Source: an uncultured Chlorobiaceae bacterium (GTDB lineage Bacteria; Bacteroidota; Chlorobiia; Chlorobiales; Chlorobiaceae). Taken from it: a stretch of 56,443 nt of DNA. The stretch covers positions 1 through 56,443 of the forward strand of contig CAIPKT010000104.1 in NCBI GenBank assembly GCA_903865705.1, in the 5' to 3' direction. Below the pieces are notes generated by a model. That model was not told where the DNA came from, made no database searches, and saw nothing but the letters and a program-made list of their open reading frames with translations. This document shows positions 18,427-27,514 of this stretch, in pieces (the first letter of the stretch is position 1; the number at the start of each line of letters is the position of its first letter). The position numbers were made by a program, and so were the translations under genes.

Positions 18427-18744
18427 TTACTCTTTCATGGAGTCAATACTTGATACATCGACACTCTTGAATATCTTGAATATGTTGATCACGATAGCAA
18501 GTGCAATAGCTGCTTCGGCCGCAGCAATGACGATAACAAAGAGGGCAAACATTACCCCTTCCATTCCTCCGTTATACTTTGAAAATGCCAGAAAATTGAT
18601 ATTCGCTGCATTAAGAATAAGTTCAACACCCATCAACACAACGATTGCGTTCTTCCTGGTCATGACGGCAAAAAGCCCAAACCCCAGAAGAAAGGCTGAT
18701 ATTGTCAGGTAGTGATTGAGCCCTATGGTTGTCAACTGTTCCAT
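18427..18744 (-). CDS. nuoK: NADH-quinone oxidoreductase subunit K
   Basis: Small membrane subunit of complex I, linking NuoH and the antiporters. The 105-aa product has three hydrophobic helices with the conserved glutamates in LMGVELILNAANINFLAF (near residue 36) and VIAAAEAAIALAI (near 70), needed for proton movement. The ATG at 18744 gives MEQLTTIGLNHYL, the standard family start; a longer frame upstream of it overlaps nuoJ and is not family-like. Operon order nuoJ-nuoK-nuoL. Confidence 0.95.
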   Translation of the reverse strand: MEQLTTIGLNHYLTISAFLLGFGLFAVMTRKNAIVVLMGVELILNAANINFLAFSKYNGGMEGVMFALFVIVIAAAEAAIALAIVINIFKIFKSVDVSSIDSMKE

Positions 18745-18769
18745 GTTTTGTGATAGACTTATTGATTCG

Positions 18770-19282
18770 TTATTTCCCTGACTTGTCGAAACGTGCAAGA
18801 AATGCAGCCCCGATAAGTGCTGCAAGCAGCAGTATGGAGACCATTTCAAAAGGCAGAACATATCGTGACATAGTTTCAAATCCAATCCGCTCTACTATGC
18901 TTCCCTGCAGGGTGGTTTCGGAAGGCATCCAGCCATGCGTGGTATAAAAGGTGTAGAGCAAAGCTCCTATGATGCCGGCAAGCAAAATTGTGCCGGGTAT
19001 GATATGCGTTACTTCGCTTTTCTGGCCCGTCTGCATGATACTGTTGGTAAACATGACACCAAAAAGCAACAGGACAAGGATGCCGCCCACATAAACAACA
19101 ACCTGGGTAACAGCAATGAAATCAGCGCTCAGAAAGACATAGAGCGCCGCAACGCCAAAAAAAGTAAAGAGCAGCGAAAAAGCGGAATAAATAACATTCC
19201 GGGTAAACACGACAAACGCGGCTGAACAGACCGTAATGGCCGCGAATAGATAAAAGATGACCGTATAAGTTGGGTTACTCAT
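18770..19282 (-). CDS. nuoJ: NADH-quinone oxidoreductase subunit J
   Basis: Membrane subunit of complex I with five helices; the third carries the pi-bulge motif VTQVVVYVGGILVLLLFGVM that takes part in coupling. The product is 170 aa from the ATG at 19282 (MSNPTYTV). Another ATG at 19297 overlaps the nuoI stop as TAATG and would add five residues; neither has a strong ribosome site, so the start is open. Same operon as nuoI and nuoK. Confidence 0.93.
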   Translation of the reverse strand: MSNPTYTVIFYLFAAITVCSAAFVVFTRNVIYSAFSLLFTFFGVAALYVFLSADFIAVTQVVVYVGGILVLLLFGVMFTNSIMQTGQKSEVTHIIPGTILLAGIIGALLYTFYTTHGWMPSETTLQGSIVERIGFETMSRYVLPFEMVSILLLAALIGAAFLARFDKSGK

Positions 19283-19296
19283 GGTGTTAGAGCACA

Positions 19297-19932
19297 TTAA
19301 TTTTTATCGCCTGATTCTCCGCCCTTGCTTTCATTAAGGGCATCTGCTGCCTTCTTCTCTTTTTCCGCCAGTGCCTTTGCCTGAAGTTCAGCATTCTTGC
19401 GCTTTTTGGCCTCAGCCTCAAGCCGGGACAAGTTGCCGAAATGATACATAAAGTTGCTTCGGTCAAACTCGGAAAAATCACTGACTGGAGTGTGCACAAG
19501 ACATTCTGTCGGGCAGACTGTTGTGCATATTCCGCAAGTCATGCACTTTGCCACATCAATATCAAAAACAGGAATCCAGAATTTTTTCTGCTGCCCATCC
19601 GAGGTCTTACCGCACAGTGCCAGATCATCAGCCGCGACCTTAATGGTCTCCATAAATATACAGGCAATCGGGCAGGCTCTGACGCACTGACCGCAGCCGA
19701 TGCAATCCTCGATATCGTTATAGAGGCGGTAGCGACCGTTTTTAGGTGTTGGTATGACCTCCCGCGGGTATTGCAGGGTGCACAAACCGTCAACCTGACG
19801 GAAATAGTCGACATCATCAAGACCAGCATCGCCTTTGCGATGGATGGCATTGAAAAAATGCTTCAGGGTGATTCCCATGCCGGTGGCGATAGTAACTGCC
19901 CCGGTTTTTATATTCCCGAAATACTCACTCAT
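19297..19932 (-). CDS. nuoI: NADH-quinone oxidoreductase subunit I (2x[4Fe-4S])
   Basis: Ferredoxin-like subunit that carries clusters N6a and N6b. The 211-aa product has CIGCGQCVRACP and CMTCGICTTVCP, two full C-x2-C-x2-C-x3-CP motifs. The C-terminal 45 residues are rich in lysine, glutamate and alanine and extend past the usual 160-180 aa. In a complex without NuoEFG this subunit is near the site where the electron donor should dock. Ferredoxin has been proposed as that donor in phototrophs; it is not proved here. Confidence 0.95.
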   Translation of the reverse strand: MSEYFGNIKTGAVTIATGMGITLKHFFNAIHRKGDAGLDDVDYFRQVDGLCTLQYPREVIPTPKNGRYRLYNDIEDCIGCGQCVRACPIACIFMETIKVAADDLALCGKTSDGQQKKFWIPVFDIDVAKCMTCGICTTVCPTECLVHTPVSDFSEFDRSNFMYHFGNLSRLEAEAKKRKNAELQAKALAEKEKKAADALNESKGGESGDKN

Positions 19933-19977
19933 AATCTATACGTCATTACTTTCCCGGTCGTTGACTGTTGAACTCTT

Positions 19978-21096
19978 TTAAGGCACATAGACTTCCCATA
20001 TTGCGGTCAGCACAAAACTGACAAAGGCAAACGGGGTCAAAACTTTCCAGCAAAGATACATAAGCTGGTCGACCCGTAAACGTGGAAGAGTCCAGCGAAG
20101 CCACATGTGTACAAAAATAAAGAAGAATCCTTTTGATATCATCCAGAATGCACCCCAAATTGGGCCGCTTGTCATGTCGTTCAGGGCAAGTGAACCGATG
20201 TTGGGCAATGGTGAGTTCCATCCACCAAGAAAGACGATGGAGATAATGGCGGAAACCATAAACATGCTGCCATATTCTGCAAGAAAAATAACAGCGAACT
20301 TCATGCCGGAGTATTCGGTGAAGTAACCGGCGACCAGCTCTGATTCTGCTTCCGGAATATCGAAGGGAGCGCGGTTAACTTCGGCAAGCGAGGCGATAAA
20401 GTATATGATAAATGGCAGCCAGGCAATAGGCGACTGAAAGAGAAAGAAGTGCGCAAAACCAAGTGTGCCCGACTGCAACATGGTGATCTTTTGCATATCA
20501 AGCGTACCGGCCATCATGGCGCCACAAAGAAGTGCGATGGCTGCGGGAATTTCATAACTGACAATCTGTGCAACGCTTCGGACAGCTCCGTAAAGAGACC
20601 ACTTGTTGTTGGAGCCCCAGCCGGCAGCAAGAATACCGACAACTTCAAGTGCTACGATGCCAATTGCATAGAACAAACCGACGTTCAGGCTTGCCCCGAT
20701 AAATGCGGAACTGAAGGGCAATACAGCGTAAGCCAGAAAGGAGCCGACAAAGAGGACGCCCGGTCCAATAACAAAGAGAAACTTGTCGGCCGAGGTGGGG
20801 ACGATATCCTCTTTCTGAAGCAGTTTCAGAATGTCGGCAATCGTCTGCAGGATACCCCATTTGCCAACTTCCATAGGACCAAGCCGATCCTGCATGAAAG
20901 CTGAAATCTTCCGCTCGCCGTAAACGCCGTAGGTCAGTGAGTAGAGGGCAATAAAAACAAGGGGGATGGCGGCAAGAATAACCAGACCAAGTGGCAAGCC
21001 AATGAAATAGAACCCGGCAAGTGCTTCTGACCAGGCGTTGAGATTAGTACCCATAAGAAAAGGCATGCTAAATTGCGATAAAGCCATTGAACTCAT
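19978..21096 (-). CDS. nuoH: NADH-quinone oxidoreductase subunit H
   Basis: Membrane subunit forming much of the quinone chamber. The 372-aa product shows the key loop [20 protein letters not shown] and [16 protein letters not shown], both hallmarks of NuoH, and about eight helices. The first ten residues ([10 protein letters not shown]) vary and the start could be the second ATG four codons in. It overlaps the nuoD stop by four bases, so nuoD and nuoH are coupled. Full length. Confidence 0.95.
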   Translation of the reverse strand: MSSMALSQFSMPFLMGTNLNAWSEALAGFYFIGLPLGLVILAAIPLVFIALYSLTYGVYGERKISAFMQDRLGPMEVGKWGILQTIADILKLLQKEDIVPTSADKFLFVIGPGVLFVGSFLAYAVLPFSSAFIGASLNVGLFYAIGIVALEVVGILAAGWGSNNKWSLYGAVRSVAQIVSYEIPAAIALLCGAMMAGTLDMQKITMLQSGTLGFAHFFLFQSPIAWLPFIIYFIASLAEVNRAPFDIPEAESELVAGYFTEYSGMKFAVIFLAEYGSMFMVSAIISIVFLGGWNSPLPNIGSLALNDMTSGPIWGAFWMISKGFFFIFVHMWLRWTLPRLRVDQLMYLCWKVLTPFAFVSFVLTAIWEVYVP

Positions 21097-22295
21097 CGGT
21101 CAACCTCCCCGAGCACAATATCGATGCTGCCGATAATGGCGACAAGATCGGGTATAAGCTGACCTTTAGAGAGGTCTTTCATCGCTGAAAGATTGACAAA
21201 GCAGGATGACCGTCCTTTGCAGCGAAGGGGTTTGGTCGACTTTCCGTCGCTCTGAATGTAAAAGCCAAGTTCGCCACGCGGATTTTCGGCACGGGCATAA
21301 ACTTCACCGGCTTTTGGACGAATGCGCTTTGGAATGGCTGATCTGGGATTAAAGCCTTCAGAAGTTGGCATTTTTTGGATGCACTGCTCGATAATTTTAA
21401 GACTCTCGTCCATTTCAAGGGCACGGACCAGATGGCGCGAAAGGCAGTCGCCGACAACGGATACTTTGCCGTCCGGAACAGGGACGTTAAAGTCAAGCTC
21501 GGGATAGATGGAGTAGGGATCGTTTCTTCTCAAATCCCACTTGACTCCTGAACCGCGAAGCATGGGACCTGACCAGCCGTAGTTGATGGCAACATCAGCA
21601 GGCATGATGCCTATTCCTCTGGTACGTTTTACAAAGATTTCGTTTTCAGTGAGAAGGTTGCAGAGTTCTACTGTTTTTGGTCTGAAATAGGTAATGAACT
21701 CCCCCACTCTTTTGAGAAAATCGGACGGGACATCGTATGCAAGACCGCCAATCCAGATATAGTTATAGAGCATTCGGGCTCCTGATGCCCATTCGAGAAG
21801 ACCGAGAATGATTTCACGATCACGAAAACAGAAAAGAAAGGGGGTAAATGCGCCAAGGTCAATGCCATAAGTACCGATGGCGACAAGATGCGACGCTATC
21901 CGGTTCAACTCGGCAACAATAACACGGATAAACTCTACACGGCGGGGTATTTCAATATCAAGAAGCTTTTCAACTGCGAGAGCATAAGCAAACTCGCTGT
22001 TCATACCTGCTAGGTAATCAAGACGGTCGGTATATGGGACAATGGCGGGATAATCGACATTCTCACAACACTTCTCAAAACATCGGTGGAGATATCCGAG
22101 ATAGGGTACCGCTTCGGTAATGACCTCTCCATCGGTAAGACATTCGAGCTTGAGAACACCATGTGTTGATGGATGCTGAGGGCCCATGGCAAGAACCATC
22201 TGCTCAGTGGCAAGATCCTTTTCTATAACGACCACATTATCGCTTTTTCGGGTGACCCTGACCGAACCCAGTCCGGATGTATCTAATTCCTGCAT
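21093..22295 (-). CDS. nuoD: NADH-quinone oxidoreductase subunit D
   Basis: 49-kDa-type subunit next to cluster N2, which lines the quinone site. The 400-aa product shows the [12 protein letters not shown] motif, with conserved histidines and tyrosine nearby, and the segment [20 protein letters not shown]. It is related to hydrogenase large subunits but has lost their nickel cysteines, as usual for NuoD. It lies 31 bases after nuoC and overlaps nuoH. nuoC and nuoD are separate genes here, unlike the NuoCD fusion of E. coli. Confidence 0.96.
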   Translation of the reverse strand: MQELDTSGLGSVRVTRKSDNVVVIEKDLATEQMVLAMGPQHPSTHGVLKLECLTDGEVITEAVPYLGYLHRCFEKCCENVDYPAIVPYTDRLDYLAGMNSEFAYALAVEKLLDIEIPRRVEFIRVIVAELNRIASHLVAIGTYGIDLGAFTPFLFCFRDREIILGLLEWASGARMLYNYIWIGGLAYDVPSDFLKRVGEFITYFRPKTVELCNLLTENEIFVKRTRGIGIMPADVAINYGWSGPMLRGSGVKWDLRRNDPYSIYPELDFNVPVPDGKVSVVGDCLSRHLVRALEMDESLKIIEQCIQKMPTSEGFNPRSAIPKRIRPKAGEVYARAENPRGELGFYIQSDGKSTKPLRCKGRSSCFVNLSAMKDLSKGQLIPDLVAIIGSIDIVLGEVDR

Positions 22296-22326
22296 ACTTG
22301 AGCTGCTTTTACTATTAAATCCACTG

Positions 22327-22845
22327 TTAGTAGGGCACCTTTATTCCGTGATATGATTCCTGTACCTTGTAATCCTTAAGGAGCGGAAAACCTTCCCAGT
22401 CGTCAGGACAAAGAATTCTTCTTAATTCTGGATGGCCGGTGAAGAGCATGCCAAACATATCATAAGCTTCCCGTTCATGCCAGTTCGCTGTATGCCAGAC
22501 ATAGGCCGCACTGGGTATCGAACCGCCAACGCGGGCGCACTTCAGCTTCACTGCCAGCTTATGATTGAACAAGCCAAGCGACTCTATATTGCAGACAATG
22601 CCAACCTTTTCTTCGGCCTGATAGTCCACTCCGCTCAAGCAGGCCATATAATTGAATTGCAGCTTTGCGTGATCACGCATGAAAAGAGCGATTTCAGGCC
22701 AAAGCGCCGTATCGAGGACCTCAAAAAACGGCATAGTCTCATTGGCGTCGAATGCTGACACCGCTGAACCAAATTTTTCATGGATAATCGCATAAGCTGC
22801 TGCACTCTGCTGTACCGACTGCGAAAAAACCTTACCTTCTTCCAT
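22327..22845 (-). CDS. nuoC: NADH-quinone oxidoreductase subunit C
   Basis: 30-kDa-type peripheral subunit of complex I that packs against NuoD. The 172-aa product has the signature [24 protein letters not shown] (residues about 120-143; only described, shown in part) and the downstream [12 protein letters not shown]. Usual length. It is followed by nuoD at 31 bases and preceded by nuoB at 25 bases in the same leftward operon. Confidence 0.94.
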   Translation of the reverse strand: MEEGKVFSQSVQQSAAAYAIIHEKFGSAVSAFDANETMPFFEVLDTALWPEIALFMRDHAKLQFNYMACLSGVDYQAEEKVGIVCNIESLGLFNHKLAVKLKCARVGGSIPSAAYVWHTANWHEREAYDMFGMLFTGHPELRRILCPDDWEGFPLLKDYKVQESYHGIKVPY

Positions 22846-22870
22846 CTGAGTGGTATGCCTGTTTATTTAA

Positions 22871-23440
22871 TTATGCTCCGACAGCCTTACGCGCTTCTTC
22901 AATAACGACCTGGGGATCAACACTTTTTTCAGCCAGCTTCTTCAGTGCATCCGCTCTGGAAACACCAATCTGTTCCATGCGTATCAACTCCTGGATTTTC
23001 ATAAGACCGCCAATCAGCGATTCGGGTCTTGGCGGACAGCCCGGGACGTAAACATCAACAGGAATAATACGATCAACACCTTTGAGAACGTGATAGCCAT
23101 GTTCCCAATATGGGCCTCCACAGTTGGAACAGCTTCCCATTGAGAGGACGTATCGTGGTTCAGGCATTTGCTCATAAAGACGAATAACTCTTTCGGCCAT
23201 CTTCATGGTAACCGTGCCGGCAACAATCATAAGATCGGACTGGCGGGGAGAAGATCGCGGAAAGATACCGAAACGCTCAAGATCGTAGTTGGATGCATTG
23301 GTCGCCATCATCTCAATGGCGCAGCATGCAAGACCAAAGCCCATCGGCCAAAGGGAGGACAACCGGGCCCAGTTCAGAACGTTATCAACCGATGTTACGA
23401 GAACATTATGATTTGTTATCCCGGCATCAAGTAAACCCAT
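22871..23440 (-). CDS. nuoB: NADH-quinone oxidoreductase subunit B (cluster N2)
   Basis: Holds the terminal [4Fe-4S] cluster N2 that reduces quinone. The 189-aa product has the four cysteines: the adjacent pair in LACCAIEM, one in MGSCSNCGG and one in VPGCPPRP. The [13 protein letters not shown] stretch is also diagnostic. Full length, with a C-terminal charged tail. It follows nuoA at 27 bases. Confidence 0.96.
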   Translation of the reverse strand: MGLLDAGITNHNVLVTSVDNVLNWARLSSLWPMGFGLACCAIEMMATNASNYDLERFGIFPRSSPRQSDLMIVAGTVTMKMAERVIRLYEQMPEPRYVLSMGSCSNCGGPYWEHGYHVLKGVDRIIPVDVYVPGCPPRPESLIGGLMKIQELIRMEQIGVSRADALKKLAEKSVDPQVVIEEARKAVGA

Positions 23441-23467
23441 AACGGCAAAAGAATATTGTGAAAGGAG

Positions 23468-23899
23468 TTAACCCCTGAGAGAACCTGATTTCGGGGACGG
23501 CATTTCAGGCATTTTAGGAATATTCGGAGTAGGCCGTACCCAGTCCAGATCCCCTTTTACCCATGCATACGCAAGACCGAGTACAAGAATACCTGCAAAA
23601 ACAAGAGCTTCGACAAGCGCAAATTCGCCAAGCTGCTTGAACACTGTCGCCCAAGGATAAAGAAAGACAACCTCAACATCAAAAATGATAAAGATAAGGG
23701 CTACGACATAAAAGCGGATATTGAACTTCACCCATGCACTGCCTACAGCTTCCTCGCCGCACTCATAGGTTGAATTTTTGGCGGGATTTGGCCGGCTGGG
23801 ACGAAGGAGCCGGGCTGTGAGATAACCGCCGGCGACAAAGACAACACCAAGGGCAAAGAAAGCAAAAACATTTCCAAAATTACTCAGAGTCTGATCCAT
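23468..23899 (-). CDS. nuoA: NADH-quinone oxidoreductase subunit A
   Basis: Small membrane subunit with three helices, and the conserved loop [20 protein letters not shown] with its cysteine near the quinone channel. From the ATG at 23899 (MDQTLSNFG) it has 143 aa, close to the family norm; a GTG 20 codons upstream would add residues that do not look like NuoA. The tail is rich in proline and serine. First gene of the 11-gene operon; its promoter should lie in 23900-24130, which is AT-rich with a TATATT box. Confidence 0.94.
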   Translation of the reverse strand: MDQTLSNFGNVFAFFALGVVFVAGGYLTARLLRPSRPNPAKNSTYECGEEAVGSAWVKFNIRFYVVALIFIIFDVEVVFLYPWATVFKQLGEFALVEALVFAGILVLGLAYAWVKGDLDWVRPTPNIPKMPEMPSPKSGSLRG

Positions 23900-24050
23900 G
23901 TAACGCCAATTTGAGTTAATCCCGGTGGGATACAGCAAGTTACTTTCGGTCCTGTACACATAACTTTGTTACAGGAGCGCAAATATAAAAAAAAATTCCT
24001 TTGCTCACAGAAAAAAAGAAGGTTTTTAAGGCGCTTTTAAGAAATGAAGC

Positions 24051-24072
24051 TCCCCACCGCATGCAGCGGGGT
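24051..24072. terminator. GC-rich hairpin upstream of nuoA
   Basis: TCCCCACCGC at 24051-24060 and GCAGCGGGG at 24063-24071 form an imperfect stem; on the plus side a TCTTTTT run follows. It lies between the small membrane protein gene (ends 24137) and the nuo operon and probably stops leftward readthrough. Confidence 0.4.
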
Positions 24073-24136
24073 ATCTTTTTCATAACAAGTTCAGTCATTT
24101 TCGCCGCGAGAGGCGGGAAATATGACCCGTAGAGAT

Positions 24137-24385
24137 TTATGGCGCGTTATAAAACCTGGTACCAATACGCATAAAAAGCCTTAACAAAAAGACTGTCAGA
24201 ATAACTACGATAAAAAGGGTAATCGTCAGCGTAACAGCCCAGGATGCGGTGAGAGCAAACAAGCCCGGCCCAAGTGCGTACAGTATAACTGCACCGATAA
24301 TCGGTGACCATACAATACCAACAACAATGGGAAGCCCGGTTTTCATAAACCGCTTCTTGGTTTCCAAATCAGGAAATAGTTTCAT
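24137..24385 (-). CDS. Small two-helix membrane protein, unknown
   Basis: 82-aa protein with two hydrophobic helices (PIVVGIVWSPIIGAVILYAL and a second that begins SWAVTLTITLFIVV), a basic N-terminus and an arginine-rich end (LRLFMRIGTRF). I do not recognise a family. It lies 6 bases after the TPR gene and so ends a four-gene leftward group with the PAP2-like protein and the ferrochelatase homolog. Probably an inner-membrane partner of unknown role. Confidence 0.7.
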   Translation of the reverse strand: MKLFPDLETKKRFMKTGLPIVVGIVWSPIIGAVILYALGPGLFALTASWAVTLTITLFIVVILTVFLLRLFMRIGTRFYNAP

Positions 24386-24391
24386 AATTTT

Positions 24392-24997
24392 TTAAAAAAA
24401 GAGGCTTCCGATTTGCTCGGCCAGTGTGGCATCGAGCTTTTTTAATAGTTCATACTCGCGTTTCAGCCCTTTCATATCGCCCCTGGCCAGATAATACATG
24501 GCTATCTTGCTGTGGGGTTCTGGATTGTCGGGTTCAAGGTCGAGTGCTTTTTCAAAGGCTTCCCTTGCTTGCTCATATTCACCGAGGTCAAGGTAGGCAT
24601 CACCAAGTACGCAATAGGTCTCGGCATAATCAGGGTCGATCTCTATCGCCTTTTTAAGGGTTTTCAGAGCAGCTTCTTCTTTGCCAAGGGTAAATTGCAC
24701 AAAGCCAAGATGCTTGTATGCCTGTATCAAACCCGGATCAAGCACAATGGTTTTCATCAGATCGCATGCCGCTTTTCGGTAACTGCCCATCGACAAGTTG
24801 GTAACAGCACGTGCATAAAGTGCCTCAGGGTCGCGACGGCGTACCTTTATGCAGCGGTCAAGCAACTCAAGCGCCTCCGTGTTGCGGTGATGGTCGATAT
24901 AGATCCGCGCAAGCTCATACTGCTTCAGTGGATTTTCGGGATCCTGCTGAAGTTCGGCCTCCAGTTGCTCCATTTCTTTATCAGATACAGCGTTCAA
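24392..24997 (-). CDS. TPR-repeat protein
   Basis: 201-aa soluble protein of four to five tetratricopeptide repeats covering residues 15-185. Typical consensus is seen in YKHLGFVQFTLGKEEAALKT and AYLDLGEYEQAREAFEKALD, with the next repeat at DNPEPHSKIAMYYLARGD. No signal peptide or enzyme domain. TPR units bind partner proteins; here the partner is unknown, but the gene lies 11 bases after the ferrochelatase homolog and 6 before a small membrane protein, so a scaffold role in that group is possible. Confidence 0.85.
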   Translation of the reverse strand: MNAVSDKEMEQLEAELQQDPENPLKQYELARIYIDHHRNTEALELLDRCIKVRRRDPEALYARAVTNLSMGSYRKAACDLMKTIVLDPGLIQAYKHLGFVQFTLGKEEAALKTLKKAIEIDPDYAETYCVLGDAYLDLGEYEQAREAFEKALDLEPDNPEPHSKIAMYYLARGDMKGLKREYELLKKLDATLAEQIGSLFF

Positions 24998-25008
24998 TGA
25001 TTTTAAGT

Positions 25009-26073
25009 TTACGGGTTATGCGCAAGACTTGCAAAGGCGCCCTGCAAGTTACTGAGCGTCTGAAGCTCATCGAGTACCCGACCGGCAAGCCATCGGCCAA
25101 ATTCGGGTGACTCATTGATGCATCTGACATACTGGGATAAAGGAAATGCTGCATTCTCAAGCTTTTTGCTGGCATCATATTCGGTCTCGCTGTTGTCGGC
25201 AAAAAAACCGTAGGGAAACATGACCACTCCCTGATACCCTTCACGCTTAAACTCCTCAAGCGCTTTTTCAATGGTATCGGCAGTCCACTCCCCACCTGTT
25301 GAATGGTTTAAGCAACCTTGGCGAACGTCGCTAAAAATATTGTCAGGGTGAGCCATGATTTTACGTTTCATGACATCGAAGAAGGCTATGGTTTCTTCAA
25401 GCCCGGTAAAGAGTTTGGGTGGTTTACCGGCTCGATTTTTGACAAGCGTACCGTGAATAACGAGGACAAGACCGATTTTACCTTTTTTGTTGAGACGAAC
25501 AGGAGCTGAAAGCTGCCCGAAAAGATAGTCTATATAAATATTGTGAAGTCGATCGTCTTTCCACAGTTTGCTCATCACTCTTACCTGGGCAAAGGTACTG
25601 TCGCCATAAAGGTCGAGAACCATCTGGCAGGCCACACCGCATGAAAATGCCGATTCAACCGGTATCATCGGCACTACCACAATCCCGTCGTACTCCTGGC
25701 GCAACTGCGGCAGCAGATCATCGAGATAGGGCGGCACAAAATAATAGGCGTCAAAAACGTTTACCTCTGCTCTGGAAAGCAACGTGTTGCCGCTTGCCGC
25801 AATAAAATCAGCAAGTGTGCGGGTCTGGGCCCGGTTGATGGTAAGGAGAGATGAACGGTAACGGTTCAGCTTCCAGTTGAAATAATGCTTTGTTGAACGA
25901 TAATCAGCAATAAAATAGATCATTGCTGTCGGAATTTTAACAATCTGGCGGGTAACAACTTTCAGGATTTTCCTTGAGCAGGGCCACAGGTTTTTGACGG
26001 TAACCTTTTCCACCTCTCCGTATGTAGTAACAACAACGGCATATTTCTTTCTGTTCACAGTCCCTGCCACCAT
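25009..26073 (-). CDS. hemH: Ferrochelatase-family protein, divergent
   Basis: Ferrochelatases insert Fe2+ into protoporphyrin IX. The 354-aa product has the family fold cues: an opening strand (KYAVVVTTYG), VVVPMIPVESAFSCG in the middle, the metal-site histidine in VLVIHGT, and the late signature FFADNSETEYD, which stands for the usual SDH-x-ETL-x-E-D. The histidine of the SDH motif is replaced by asparagine, so it is clearly divergent. The length is normal. The start MVAGTVNRKK overlaps the previous gene by 19 bases. A role in heme synthesis is likely; a chelatase with other specificity cannot be excluded. Confidence 0.75.
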   Translation of the reverse strand: MVAGTVNRKKYAVVVTTYGEVEKVTVKNLWPCSRKILKVVTRQIVKIPTAMIYFIADYRSTKHYFNWKLNRYRSSLLTINRAQTRTLADFIAASGNTLLSRAEVNVFDAYYFVPPYLDDLLPQLRQEYDGIVVVPMIPVESAFSCGVACQMVLDLYGDSTFAQVRVMSKLWKDDRLHNIYIDYLFGQLSAPVRLNKKGKIGLVLVIHGTLVKNRAGKPPKLFTGLEETIAFFDVMKRKIMAHPDNIFSDVRQGCLNHSTGGEWTADTIEKALEEFKREGYQGVVMFPYGFFADNSETEYDASKKLENAAFPLSQYVRCINESPEFGRWLAGRVLDELQTLSNLQGAFASLAHNP

Positions 26074-26648
26074 TGCAACTCCGCAACAGTCAAAACAAAA
26101 CCTACCAGAGCGCCCACAAGGGTTTGCATAAAATTATGGGCTTTCAGAACAATTCTCGACCACATGAGCAGCGGCACAAGAAGCAGCAGCCATAACGAGA
26201 CAACCCCGAACTGCATAAAAAGCAGGCCGACAGATGAAGAAAAGGTAAAGAGATGAATACTGATCTTCCACTGAAGAGTGACCAGCAAAATAAAGACTGT
26301 ATTGACCGCATTGAAAAGCAGGATGCCAGTAAGAAGCCGCGGCGGGTTTAGCTGCTTCATAAACTCGTAGCCAAGAGCATTGACGGCGATAAGCACCAGC
26401 AAGGGTAAAAAGCGCTGCTCACGGAACGTTATATTGTAGTCAGAAATCCTGCCTATTTTTTTGAGCCCGGAAATCAGAAGGATGGGGGCAATAGTGCTGG
26501 AAAGAAAAAGCACCATCAAATAGGACATGCTTTTTACGTCGCCGGCACACCCAAGCATGACAATCGCAATATAGACTGCTGGCGCAACGACAATTGGACT
26601 TATAACCCAGGAAATAACGTTTGCAACACGGTGGAAATTAAACGGCAT
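26055..26648 (-). CDS. PAP2-like integral membrane protein
   Basis: 197-aa protein with about six membrane helices. The end WSRIVLKAHNFMQTLVGALVG matches the third PAP2 motif shape (R, H and then a helix), but the first two PAP2 motifs and the catalytic aspartate are not visible, so activity is doubtful. ATG at 26648 (MPFNFHRVAN) is chosen; a second ATG at 26690 is possible. A longer frame reaching 26843 is rejected because it runs through the tRNA-Leu gene. It overlaps the ferrochelatase-like gene, so the two are coupled. Confidence 0.65.
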   Translation of the reverse strand: MPFNFHRVANVISWVISPIVVAPAVYIAIVMLGCAGDVKSMSYLMVLFLSSTIAPILLISGLKKIGRISDYNITFREQRFLPLLVLIAVNALGYEFMKQLNPPRLLTGILLFNAVNTVFILLVTLQWKISIHLFTFSSSVGLLFMQFGVVSLWLLLLVPLLMWSRIVLKAHNFMQTLVGALVGFVLTVAELQWWQGL

Positions 26649-26760
26649 AGGCTCAAAACGTATAAACCGAAATGAAAATGTTAGCGTCATACGCCGCAAA
26701 AAGTATCTTGAAAGATAGTTTTTATTAGAACAAAAACCACGTATATTCTTAGTCTGTACT

Positions 26761-26842
26761 GCGAGAGTGGTGAAATTGGTATACACGCTAGTCTTAGGAA
26801 CTAGTGCCGTGAGGCGTGAGGGTTCGATTCCCTTCTCTCGCA
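26761..26842 (+). tRNA. tRNA-Leu (anticodon UAG)
   Basis: Acceptor arm GCGAGAG pairs with CTCTCGC; the anticodon stem CTAGT/ACTAG encloses the loop CTTAGGA, giving TAG. A long variable arm (GCCGTGAGGCGT) and the T arm GGTTCGATTCCC confirm a class II leucine tRNA. Discriminator A at 26842; CCA is not encoded. Confidence 0.95.
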
Positions 26843-26856
26843 CCGCTCAAAAACAG

Positions 26857-26941
26857 GCCAAAGTGGCGGAATTGGTAGACGCGCTGGACTCAAAATCCAG
26901 TGAGTGAATAACTCGTGTGGGTTCGATTCCCATCTTTGGTA
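26857..26941 (+). tRNA. tRNA-Leu (anticodon CAA)
   Basis: Acceptor GCCAAAG pairs with CTTTGGT (one G-U); anticodon stem CTGGA/TCCAG around CTCAAAA gives CAA. A long variable arm and GGGTTCGATTCCC are present. It starts 14 bases after the first tRNA-Leu, so the pair is one transcript. CCA is not encoded. Confidence 0.95.
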
Positions 26942-26982
26942 CGACTCTCAAATCCAGGCAATTTTAGCAGGACGACTTCTTC

Positions 26983-27501
26983 ATGAACAGAATGTATTCA
27001 CCGTGGCGTGAAGTTTACATGCAATCTTTCAAGGAAGACAAGCCTGCCGGTAAAGACGGTAAATCTGTTTTTGCCGATATTCCTCCGGAAGAAGATGAAA
27101 AGCGTTTTGTCCTCTACAGGGCAAAAAAATGCTTCATCATCATGAACCTCTACCCCTACAATTGCGGACATCTCATGGTAATACCCTACCAGCAGACACC
27201 CGACTTTTCAGAGCTCGACAAAGAAACCAAACTTGAGGTGATGGAGCTTACCGATCTCTCCATCAAAGCCTTGAAAATTACCTTACGGCCGCAAGGGTTC
27301 AATGTAGGCGCCAATCTTGGCCGCGTTGCTGGCGGAAGCGTAGATAACCATATTCATTTCCATATCGTCCCACGCTGGGAGGGCGACACCAATTTCATGC
27401 CGGTCCTCGCCGACGCAAAAGTCCTCAGCAATGATATGCGCTCGACCTATCTGAACCTGAGAAAAGCGTTTACTGATCTTACCCAGGCAGAAGGACAATA
27501 G
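26983..27501 (+). CDS. HIT-family nucleotide hydrolase
   Basis: Histidine-triad protein of 172 aa, probably hydrolysing AMP-linked or dinucleoside phosphates. The catalytic HIHFHIVPRW triad is at about residues 126-135, and the RAKKCFIIMNLYPYNCGHLM substrate strand lies in the first half. It begins MNRMYSPWREVYM, as many bacterial HIT/AP4A-phosphorylase-like proteins do. AGGA lies 11 bases upstream of the start. It follows the two tRNA genes and is 13 bases before the methyltransferase gene, with which it is probably cotranscribed. Confidence 0.9.
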   Translation: MNRMYSPWREVYMQSFKEDKPAGKDGKSVFADIPPEEDEKRFVLYRAKKCFIIMNLYPYNCGHLMVIPYQQTPDFSELDKETKLEVMELTDLSIKALKITLRPQGFNVGANLGRVAGGSVDNHIHFHIVPRWEGDTNFMPVLADAKVLSNDMRSTYLNLRKAFTDLTQAEGQ

Positions 27502-27514
27502 TCTTGTTTGCTCA

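Noticed and set aside
18745-18885. N-terminal extension of NuoK by 47 codons
   Set aside because: It lies inside nuoJ; family length and the MEQLTTIG start favour 18744.
24137-24385. Assignment of the small membrane protein to a named family
   Set aside because: Two hydrophobic helices alone do not identify a family.
26649-26843. N-terminal extension of the PAP2-like membrane protein
   Set aside because: The extra codons run through the tRNA-Leu(UAG) gene on the other strand and are not protein-like.
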